From: Nocardia sp. BSTN01
GTDB taxonomy: Bacteria; Actinomycetota; Actinomycetes; Mycobacteriales; Mycobacteriaceae
Direction of reading: 5' to 3'
Assembly (NCBI RefSeq): GCF_015354405.1
Contig: NZ_JADKYP010000003.1
Coordinates: forward strand, 62,001-126,000
DNA length: 64,000 nt
Below the pieces are notes generated by a model that saw nothing but the letters and a program-made list of their open reading frames with translations, was not told where the DNA came from and ran no database searches. The translations under genes and the position numbers were made by a program. Numbering within the stretch: position 1 is the first letter of the stretch; each line of letters begins with the position of its first letter. Below, in pieces: positions 57,305-64,000 of this stretch.

Positions 57305-58216
57305 TCAGTCCGCCAGCTGGGTGAGCAGCTTGCGGGTGCGCTCGGCGGCCTGCCCGCCGACGAACGGGGCGGCCACGAATTCCGTGGCGCCGGCAGCGAA
57401 TACCTTCTCGATGCGGGCGGCGACCTGCTCCTCGGTGCCGATGATCGCCAGATCGGCCGGCCCCTCGGCGCCCTCGCGATCCATCATGGCCCGATAGGAT
57501 GGCAGCGAACCGTAGGCGGCGAAGACGGTGGCGGCCTTCTCCCGGCCGCGATCCACATCGTCGGTGACCAGCACGGGCAGCGAGCAGACCACCCGCGGGG
57601 CGGGGCGGCCGGCCTCGGCGGCCGCCGCGGTGATGGTGGGTGCGATGTGGTCGGCGATGGTCGCGGGACCCGTCATCCACAGCACCGTGCCGTCGGTGCG
57701 CCGCGCCGCCAGTTTCAGCAACTGGGTTCCCAGGGCGGCCACGAGCACCGGGATCCGGCCGGTCTCGCCGGCGGTCAGGCCGAGGTTCGCGCTCAGGGTC
57801 TCGCCCTGGTACGACACCGGCTGTCCGTCGAGCAGCGGCCCCAGAATCGACAGGTACTCCTTCATATGCCGGGCCGGGCGACCGAAGTCGTAGCCGAACA
57901 TGTTCTCGATGACGATCTGGTGCGACAGTCCGATCCCCAGGGTGAGCCGGCCGCGGCCGACGGCGAGCGCGGTGGTGGCCGCCTGCTGGGCCAGGGCCCC
58001 CGGGTGCCGCGGATAGGTCGGCACCACCGACGTGCCGAGTTCGATGTTGGGCACCTTGCTGCCGGCGACGGCGAGGGCGGTCAGCGCGTCGAGACCGAAG
58101 ATGTGCGACAGCCACGCCGATTCGAAACCCTCGCCGGCCACCTGCTGCAGTTCGTCGGTCAGGCGCACCAGCGCATCCGGTCCGGTCTGTTCGCTGAGCA
58201 TGATGCCGATCCGCAC
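57305..58216 (-). CDS. F420-dependent LLM-class oxidoreductase
   Basis: 303 residues, TIM-barrel of the luciferase-like family: IGIMLSEQTGPDALVRLTDE, VPNIELGTSVVPTYPRHPGA, GRGRLTLGIGLSHQIV. This layout suits the actinobacterial F420-type oxidoreductases more than FMN luciferases. GTG 58216 with AGGAGG upstream. Divergent from the AfsR/LuxR-type regulator. Substrate unknown. Confidence 0.86.
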   Translation of the reverse strand: MRIGIMLSEQTGPDALVRLTDELQQVAGEGFESAWLSHIFGLDALTALAVAGSKVPNIELGTSVVPTYPRHPGALAQQAATTALAVGRGRLTLGIGLSHQIVIENMFGYDFGRPARHMKEYLSILGPLLDGQPVSYQGETLSANLGLTAGETGRIPVLVAALGTQLLKLAARRTDGTVLWMTGPATIADHIAPTITAAAAEAGRPAPRVVCSLPVLVTDDVDRGREKAATVFAAYGSLPSYRAMMDREGAEGPADLAIIGTEEQVAARIEKVFAAGATEFVAAPFVGGQAAERTRKLLTQLAD

Positions 58217-58371
58217 GGGGGCCTCCTGGGGACGAGGGGTCTGGGGGTACGCGGCCCCGAGGGACCGCGGTGCGAGTCTCTGTTCGCGGTCTCAGCCTAT
58301 TCCCGTTCTCACCGTCCGCGGGCACGCGGGACCGACATCGCCGATGTGGTCCGAACGCGTTTCGATCACGA

Positions 58372-58377
58372 TAGGGT
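58372..58377 (+). promoter_or_regulatory. -10 box of the AfsR/LuxR-type regulator gene
   Basis: TAGGGT, 8 nt before ATG 58386. Confidence 0.45.
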
Positions 58378-58385
58378 TGGCGATC

Positions 58386-60668
58386 ATGGCGCGGCGTGTC
58401 ACCGGGAATCTTCCCGCCGAGGTCACCAGTTTCGTCGGCCGCCGCGACGAACTGGCTACCGCGAAACGGCTGCTGCCCGCGACCCGGGTGCTGACTCTGC
58501 TCGGCCCGGGTGGCGTGGGCAAGACGCGGCTGTCTCGGCAGGTCGGCGCGGCGATGGCGCGCGCCTTCCCGGACGGGGTGTGGCTGGTCGAACTGGCCGA
58601 TGTGCACGATCCCGATCTGGTCACCCTGAGCGTGGCCGAGGCGTTGGATCTGCGCGACGACACCACCGCGCCGCTCGACCGGCTCACCGAGTTCCTCGCC
58701 AGCAAACGTCTCCTGCTGATCCTGGACAACTGCGAACATCTCATCGACGCGTGCGCGGCGCTGGTCGCCCATCTCGTCGCCGCCACCCCCGAGGTGCGGG
58801 TGCTGGCGACCAGCCGCGAGGTACTGGGCATACCCGGTGAACAGGTGATGCCGATTCCGCCGCTGTCGGTCGCCGACGTCGACAGCGATGCGATGCGACT
58901 GCTGGTGGAGCGGGCCACCGCGGCGAATCCGGATTTCACCTTCTCCCCCGCCAATCGCGACACCCTCGCCGCGATCTGCCAGCGCCTCGACGGCATCCCG
59001 CTGGCGCTGGAACTGGCGGCGTTGCGGTTCCGGGTCTTCACGCCCGAGCAGATTCGCGACCGGCTCGACGACACCATGGACCTGCTCAGCGCCGGACCCC
59101 GCACCGCGCCGCAGCGCCAGCAGACCATCGAGGGCGCGATTCGCTGGAGCTACGAACTGTGCACGCCCGCGGAACAGCGGCTGTGGCAACAGTTGTCGGT
59201 GTTCGCCGGTGGTTTCGACATCGAGGCCGCAGAGGCGGTGTGCCGGCTGCCACCGGGCCCGCAGGGATTGCTCGACGCGCTGACCGGCCTGGTCGACAAG
59301 TCGGTGCTGCGGTTGCGGTACGACGCTGTGGCGCCGCGTTATTCGATGTTGGAGCCGATCCGGCAATTCGGCCACGACCGCCTCGTCGAACACGGTGGCG
59401 AACGCCGGGTGCGGGCCCGCCACCGCGACCACTACCGCGGGCTGGCCCTGCGCGGGCAGACCGCGTACTGGAGTTCCGACGACCTGGCGTGGTTTCGTGA
59501 ATTGGCCCGCGAGCACGCCAATCTGCGTTCGGCCCTGCAGTTCTCGATGCTCGACGCACCGCAGCTGGCGATGGAGACCGCGACCGTGCTGCGGCCGTTC
59601 TGGGAGCACTACCGGTTCCTGTCCGAGGGGTATCGGTGGCTGACCGACGCCCTGGCCCGGAATCCGGAACCGAGCTGGGAGCGAGCGCGGGCGCTGTCGT
59701 CGGCGGCCTCGCTGGCGGCACTGCTGTCGGATCGGGAGTCGGCGGCGCGGCTGGCGAGCGAATGCGTCACCGTGGCCACCGATCTGGGCGCCACCGATAT
59801 TCTCGCCGAGGCGGAACTGGATGCGGCACTGATCGATTTCACCGACGCCGACACCGCCGGTGCGTTGCGCCGCTCCGAGGAGGCGATCCGGCTGGCCCGC
59901 GCCCACGACCATCACGCCACCGAAATGGACAGTCTCGCTTTCGGTTTCATGTGCGCAACCCTGCTCGAGGAGCCGCGATCGAGCACCATGGCGCAGGAAT
60001 TCCATGCGGTGACCGAGCGCTACGGGCCGCATATGCTGGGCGGGCTGGCGTTGTGGACGCTCGGAATCGATCGCTGGCGACTCGGGGATCAGGACGCCGC
60101 CGACGAGTACTTCGGACGCGCGATCGAGGAGTTCGCGCTGTTCGACCGATGTGTGTGGCTGGCGTCTGGATTCGACGGTATGGCGTGGTCGGCCGCCGCC
60201 CGCGGTGAGATGGAGCGGTCGGCCCGGCTGATGGGTGCGGCCGAGACGCTGCAGCGCAGTACGGTGCGGCTGGCCCATACGATCACCACCGCGGTGGGTG
60301 AAAAGGTGCGCGACGAGGTCCGCAACGTACTGGGCGACAGCGGTTTCCGAACCGCCTACGACACCGGTGCGGCGATGACGCTCCCGGCGGCGATCGATTT
60401 CGCGCTGGGCCGCGGGCCCGCTCCCGAGGACCCGACCGCCCCGCCCGCACGCCCCACGCCCGTCGACACCGCGGCGCTGTCGCTGCTCACCCGCCGGGAG
60501 AAGGATGTGGCCCGGCTGGTCGCCGCCGGGCACAGCAACAAACGCATCGCGGCCGATCTGGTGATCTCGGTGCGCACGGCCGAGACCCATGTCGAGCACA
60601 TCCTGACCAAACTCGGCTTCACCTCCCGTACCCAGATCGCGGGCTGGGCCCGCGACCACGGACTGTAA
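58386..60668 (+). CDS. NB-ARC/STAND-type ATPase with C-terminal LuxR helix-turn-helix
   Basis: 760 residues. N-terminal NLPAEVTSFVGRRDEL leads into Walker A GPGGVGKT (40-47), Walker B-like LLLILDNCEHLID and TSREVLGIPGEQV, then a winged-helix and helical TPR-like region. The last 65 residues are a LuxR HTH: LTRREKDVARLVAAGHSNKRIAADLVISVRTAETHVEHI. A signal-gated activator whose ligand is unknown. ATG 58386 is preferred to farther upstream starts because the conserved NLPAEVTSF follows it directly. Divergent from the LLM gene and convergent with hsaD. Confidence 0.9.
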   Translation: MARRVTGNLPAEVTSFVGRRDELATAKRLLPATRVLTLLGPGGVGKTRLSRQVGAAMARAFPDGVWLVELADVHDPDLVTLSVAEALDLRDDTTAPLDRLTEFLASKRLLLILDNCEHLIDACAALVAHLVAATPEVRVLATSREVLGIPGEQVMPIPPLSVADVDSDAMRLLVERATAANPDFTFSPANRDTLAAICQRLDGIPLALELAALRFRVFTPEQIRDRLDDTMDLLSAGPRTAPQRQQTIEGAIRWSYELCTPAEQRLWQQLSVFAGGFDIEAAEAVCRLPPGPQGLLDALTGLVDKSVLRLRYDAVAPRYSMLEPIRQFGHDRLVEHGGERRVRARHRDHYRGLALRGQTAYWSSDDLAWFRELAREHANLRSALQFSMLDAPQLAMETATVLRPFWEHYRFLSEGYRWLTDALARNPEPSWERARALSSAASLAALLSDRESAARLASECVTVATDLGATDILAEAELDAALIDFTDADTAGALRRSEEAIRLARAHDHHATEMDSLAFGFMCATLLEEPRSSTMAQEFHAVTERYGPHMLGGLALWTLGIDRWRLGDQDAADEYFGRAIEEFALFDRCVWLASGFDGMAWSAAARGEMERSARLMGAAETLQRSTVRLAHTITTAVGEKVRDEVRNVLGDSGFRTAYDTGAAMTLPAAIDFALGRGPAPEDPTAPPARPTPVDTAALSLLTRREKDVARLVAAGHSNKRIAADLVISVRTAETHVEHILTKLGFTSRTQIAGWARDHGL

Positions 60669-60718
60669 CCGGTACGCATTTCCGCGGGCACAGGATCAGC
60701 GGGAACGAGCCGGAAACG

Positions 60719-60759
60719 GCGGTGGCCGCCGCACCCTCGTGAGGTGCGGCGGCCACCGC
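60719..60759. terminator. Strong bidirectional hairpin terminator
   Basis: GCGGTGGCCGCCGCACC (60719-60735), loop CTCGTGA, then the exact complement (60743-60759): a perfect 17-bp stem between the convergent regulator and hsaD. Confidence 0.7.
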
Positions 60760-60787
60760 GCGTCGGCGCGAAAAGATCGGCGCGCGT

Positions 60788-61642
60788 TCACAAACCGTTG
60801 TGCAGGAAGTCGATCACCGCGCGTTCGAACGCGTCCTTGCGCTCGACCTGAACCCAATGTCCACAGCGCGAGAAGATTCGCAGATCGGCGCGCGGCAGCT
60901 GGCGGGCCGGCAGCAGGGCGCCCTCGACCGGTGTCACCCGGTCGTCGCGGCCCCACAGCATCAGCACGTCGTGCTGGATCGCCCGCAGCCGGGCCCACAG
61001 CGGAACCGGATCGGCGAAGGCCGGGTTGTAGAAGGTGGCGTAGGCGTCGGCGAGCGCCTTGGTCTGGCGCGGATCCGAGGCGGCGGCGGTGCGAGCCGCG
61101 ATCAGTTCCTCGGTGAGCACCGCCTGATCGAAGACCATCGTCTTCAACCAGTCGACGGCCCGCTCCGGGGTGGGATCGGCGTTGAAGTCCAGCAGGCGCC
61201 GAATCCCTTCCGACGGTTCGGGTCCCAGAATGTTGACGCCCACACCGCCCGGCGCCATCAGCACCAGCCGGTCCGCACGATCGGGATGTTCGGCGGCCAG
61301 CAGGGTCGCCACCGCCCCGCCCATCGAATTGCCGAGCAGATGAGCGCTGCCGATGCCGAGTTCGTCCAGCAGACCGAGGACCGCGTCGACGGCGATTCGC
61401 AGATAGTTGCGGTCGTAGGTTTCGGGCCGTTCGCTGGCGCCGAACCCGGGCTGGTCGAGTACCAGGCAGCGGAAGTGCGGAGCCAGCGCCTCGAGATTCG
61501 CGCCGAAATTGGCCCAGCCCGAGACGCCGGCGCCGGAACCGTGCAACAGCACCAGCGGCGCACCGGAACCCGCCTCGTGATAGCGCAGTTTCACGCCGTC
61601 GACGGTGACCCAGCGGGTGGTGTCCTCGGCCGTCAAACCCAT
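60788..61642 (-). CDS. hsaD: Meta-cleavage product hydrolase, HsaD-like
   Basis: 284 residues, alpha/beta hydrolase. Nucleophile S106 in GNSMGG, D234 in WGRDDRVTP, H262 in RCGHWVQ; oxyanion region LLHGSGAGVSGWANF. GNSMGG with this layout is typical of carbon-carbon bond hydrolases (BphD, HsaD), which cut the meta-cleavage product made by HsaC. The stop of hsaA and start of hsaD overlap (TGATG at 61644-61640). Confidence 0.88.
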   Translation of the reverse strand: MGLTAEDTTRWVTVDGVKLRYHEAGSGAPLVLLHGSGAGVSGWANFGANLEALAPHFRCLVLDQPGFGASERPETYDRNYLRIAVDAVLGLLDELGIGSAHLLGNSMGGAVATLLAAEHPDRADRLVLMAPGGVGVNILGPEPSEGIRRLLDFNADPTPERAVDWLKTMVFDQAVLTEELIAARTAAASDPRQTKALADAYATFYNPAFADPVPLWARLRAIQHDVLMLWGRDDRVTPVEGALLPARQLPRADLRIFSRCGHWVQVERKDAFERAVIDFLHNGL

Positions 61643-62805
61643 CAGACCATCCGTTCTGTGACCTCGACGCCCATCTCACCCTGACCGTACATCGCCAGCG
61701 CGCGCTCGACGTCGTTGATCACATGCGCGTTGCCGGCGTGCGCGTCGCGCCAGTTGCGTTCGATCACATTGGGTTTGCGAATCGAGTGGCCGCCGGAGTT
61801 CTCGAACAGCAGATCGATCGCGTAGATCGCGCGTTCGGTGCCGCGCACCTGGTCGCGGCGGGTCCGCAGGCGCAGCTCGTACGGAATCTCCTCGCCCGCT
61901 TCGGCGTAACGCAGCTGCTCGCTGATATTGCGTTCCTGCTGCAGGATGGCGGCGTCGATCTCGGAGGCCGCCCGTGCGATCCGCACCTGCGCGAACGGAT
62001 CATCGGCCACCTTCTGCCCGCCGTAGGACAGCCGGACCCGCTCGCGCTGACGTTGCAGATGCGATTCGTAGGCGCCCTGCGCGGCACCGATGATCGGCGC
62101 GGTGATGGTGTTGGAGAACACGCTGGCGAACGAGATGCGGTACAGCGCAGCGGTGTTCACCTCCTGGCCGGGACCCACCAGCGCGGACTGATCGGCGGCG
62201 CTGTAGGCGCGATAGGCGGGGATGAACGCCTTGTCGACGATGATGTCGTTACTTCCGGTGCCCGACAGGCCCGACACGTGCCAGACATCCTCGATGCGGT
62301 AGTCGATACGCGGAACCAGCACCGTCAGGTAATCGGCTCCCCCCTTGTCGTTGGGCACCACCGCGCCGAGGAAGGCCCAGTCGGCGTGGTCGCACCCGGA
62401 GGAGAAGCTCCATCGGCCGCTCATCTCGAAGCCGCCGTCGACGGGAGTCAGCTTGCCGGTGGGCGCATACGACGAGGAGACCAGGGTGTCGGGATCCTCA
62501 CCCCACACATCCTGCTGGGCCCGCGGGTCGAACAACGCCAGCTGCCACGGATGCGCACCCAGCACGGACGACACCCACGCCGTCGACGGGCAGACGGTCG
62601 CGATCGAGCGAATCACCTCGTAGAAGGCGACCGGCGACTCCTCCGCACCACCGAAGCGGCTCGGCTGCAACATCCGGAACACGCCCGCCTCGGTCAGCTC
62701 GCGGATCGTCTCGGCGGGCACCCGCCGCTCCTGCTCGGCCGTCACCGCCCGTTCCCCGATCGCCGGGAGCAGGTCCCGCACCCGATCGAGCACCTTGTTC
62801 GCCAT
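61642..62805 (-). CDS. hsaA: Flavin-dependent monooxygenase, acyl-CoA-dehydrogenase fold, HsaA-like
   Basis: 387 residues. Acyl-CoA-dehydrogenase fold of the HsaA/HpaH group: FRMLQPSRFGGAEESPVAFY, GRWSFSSGCDHADWAFLGAV, WHVSGLSGTGSNDI, and the C-terminal FENSGGHSIRKPNVIERNWRD. HsaA hydroxylates 3-HSA to 3,4-DHSA using FMNH2 from HsaB. ATG 62805 has GGGAGGAA 8 nt upstream; the frame continues 39 codons further without coding character. Operon with hsaD; hsaC and hsaB lie 9-13 kb away. Confidence 0.88.
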   Translation of the reverse strand: MANKVLDRVRDLLPAIGERAVTAEQERRVPAETIRELTEAGVFRMLQPSRFGGAEESPVAFYEVIRSIATVCPSTAWVSSVLGAHPWQLALFDPRAQQDVWGEDPDTLVSSSYAPTGKLTPVDGGFEMSGRWSFSSGCDHADWAFLGAVVPNDKGGADYLTVLVPRIDYRIEDVWHVSGLSGTGSNDIIVDKAFIPAYRAYSAADQSALVGPGQEVNTAALYRISFASVFSNTITAPIIGAAQGAYESHLQRQRERVRLSYGGQKVADDPFAQVRIARAASEIDAAILQQERNISEQLRYAEAGEEIPYELRLRTRRDQVRGTERAIYAIDLLFENSGGHSIRKPNVIERNWRDAHAGNAHVINDVERALAMYGQGEMGVEVTERMV

Positions 62806-63038
62806 TGCCGGTGTTCCTCCCTGCCTCTGCGCTGTCACGCACTGGGTCGATGCCTCGACGGTAGGGGCGGGCGGGAGTACCAGGCCCGAGAAGTCCCGAT
62901 CATCGGAATGATTACCGCTCACTCAGCGAAACGCCGCGACCGCTGACCGGGACTTCGCGCGGGCACCCCGCGATCCACTCGTCATGGTGTGTGAACGGCG
63001 TCACGTTCGTGGGTGGCGCACGCGAGGAGGAAGAGTCG

Positions 63039-64000
63039 ATGCGGGTCCTGATCACCGGAGTCACCACACCCACCGGTCGCGCGGTGGCGCGCATGCTGGC
63101 GGCCGCCGGGCACGACGTCGTCGGAGCGGACCGGGTTCGGCACCGGTATGTGGATCCGCGGATCGAGGTGCATATCGCCGATGCGGGCAGTGCCGGCGCC
63201 TACCGCGGCATCGTCGACGGCTGCGACGTGGTGCTGGACGTTTCGGACGGTCCGGTCGCGGCGGTGGCCGCCGCGGCGCAGGAAGCCGGCGCCCGGCTGG
63301 TTGTGCTCGCCTCGCCCGAGCGGGAAGATCTGGCGCGCACGGCCATCGCGGCCACCGGCGCGCGGGCGTTGCTGGTTCGCCCCGCCTCGGTGGCCGGCCG
63401 GCGTACCGAGGGCAGTCGCCCCGTGGTCCGGACCCTGCTGAATGCGGGCGGCTCGCAGCGCATTCCGCTGGTGCACACCGACGATGTGGAACGCTTCCTG
63501 GTGCTCGCCGCGACCTCCGATCGCACCGGCGTGGTGGATCTCGTTGCGCCCGAGCTCGTTTCCGGCTCGCAGGCGCGGGCGATGCTACGGAAGGCCGGTC
63601 TGCGGATTCCGCCTCGCGTCCCGCGCTCCGGCGGCGTTCGCCTTCCCGATCTCGATCCCGCCGCCGCTCAGGGCGATGGGGATTTCCGCTACGGCTGGAC
63701 CGGTCCCGAAGTGGTCGAGGACATCGCGCGCGGGCTGGTCGGCCGCCGCCCGCACGGCACCGGCTTCCGCGCCCGCCGCGGCGCGATCCCGTTGACCGAC
63801 TATGTGATTCCCGCGCGCGCGAAGACGTCCGACGGGCATCCGCTGGAGGTGGCCGCCCCCGAGGGGCTGGAGGGCGAATTCGACGACCGCGTCGATCCGC
63901 GCATCCCGGTGCACACCGCCACCAACACCTCCGAGGCGCTGCCCGGTCCGATGAGCCCGCTCACCATCGACCTGCAGGCCGGGGCGATCCGGCTCGCCAA
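63039..64000 (+). CDS. NAD-epimerase-like / PEP-utilizer-like protein, 5' part
   Basis: First 320 codons; runs off the right edge with no stop. The N-terminus MRVLITGVTTPTGRAVARML is an NAD(P)-binding Rossmann fold of the extended-SDR type, with VTTPTGRA replacing the usual GxxGxxG. About residues 295-315 read TATNTSEALPGPMSPLTIDL, a sequence typical of the PEP-synthase/rifampin-phosphotransferase-like family. The mycobacterial Rv2047c (854 residues) combines the same parts. AGGAGG lies 9 nt before ATG 63039. Function unknown. Confidence 0.8.
   Translation, partial: MRVLITGVTTPTGRAVARMLAAAGHDVVGADRVRHRYVDPRIEVHIADAGSAGAYRGIVDGCDVVLDVSDGPVAAVAAAAQEAGARLVVLASPEREDLARTAIAATGARALLVRPASVAGRRTEGSRPVVRTLLNAGGSQRIPLVHTDDVERFLVLAATSDRTGVVDLVAPELVSGSQARAMLRKAGLRIPPRVPRSGGVRLPDLDPAAAQGDGDFRYGWTGPEVVEDIARGLVGRRPHGTGFRARRGAIPLTDYVIPARAKTSDGHPLEVAAPEGLEGEFDDRVDPRIPVHTATNTSEALPGPMSPLTIDLQAGAIRLA

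Noticed and set aside
56988-60659. Long open frame on the minus strand opposite the LLM and AfsR/LuxR-type genes
   Set aside because: Shadow of the GC skew; Gly/Arg/Gln-rich translation with no domain, while the genes on the other frames have clear motifs.

Overview
High-GC (about 70%) actinobacterial chromosome. Gene order and protein families point to the Mycobacteriales (Corynebacteriales), most likely Nocardia or a close relative. Much of the first two thirds follows the M. tuberculosis block from the sulfate-assimilation genes through subI-cysTWA, a GH15 trehalase, lepA, rpsT, holA, comEC/comEA and octT-gpgP-rsfS-nadD to moxR/VWA and proA. No tRNA, rRNA, CRISPR array, insertion sequence or prophage gene was seen.

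Region by region. 1-1.5 kb: end of cysN and a sirohydrochlorin-chelatase-like gene. 1.5-4.7 kb: HAD phosphatase, SDR, and a WYL regulator divergent from a VOC protein across a perfect 9-7-9 palindrome. 4.7-13.5 kb: two Hsp70-like membrane proteins flanking fprB/diiron oxygenase and a GntR-MFS pair. 14-18.1 kb: sulfate ABC transporter operon, preceded by a leaderless 30-codon leader ORF with two Cys codons. 18.3-21.2 kb: small proteins, including a 25-residue membrane microprotein, and a GH15 trehalase. 21.2-25.6 kb: an IniA-type dynamin-like protein whose P-loop lysine is methionine, co-transcribed with a large Pro/Ser/Thr-rich protein from a promoter carrying 7-4-7 direct repeats. 25.7-43 kb: housekeeping and glucosylglycerate (methylglucose lipopolysaccharide) genes. 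43-49 kb: DHA2 exporter, SRPBCC protein, ribokinase, and a TetR gene divergent from an old-yellow-enzyme/F420-reductase fusion through two palindromic operators. 48.8-62.8 kb: a split steroid-ring degradation set (hsaB, kshA, a small Cys protein, kshB and hsaC in one operon; hsaA-hsaD in another), with IclR, PadR and AfsR/LuxR-type regulators, ribBA and an F420-type LLM enzyme between them. The window ends inside a SDR/PEP-utilizer-like gene.

How they work together. The sulfur genes (cysN, chelatase, CysTWA/SubI) supply sulfate and siroheme for cysteine synthesis and appear to be controlled by translation of a short leader ORF. OctT and GpgP belong to glucosylglycerate/MGLP synthesis. KshAB, HsaAB, HsaC and HsaD cover successive steps of steroid A/B-ring opening. 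The two Hsp70-like proteins and the IniA-like protein share an unusual feature: their nucleotide-binding motifs are degenerate, and they sit beside long low-complexity segments. This is the best candidate for an undescribed cell-envelope system.

Eleven genes have a TANNNT -10 box ending 6-8 nt before the start codon, so leaderless or near-leaderless transcription appears common here. Many starts were chosen on that basis.
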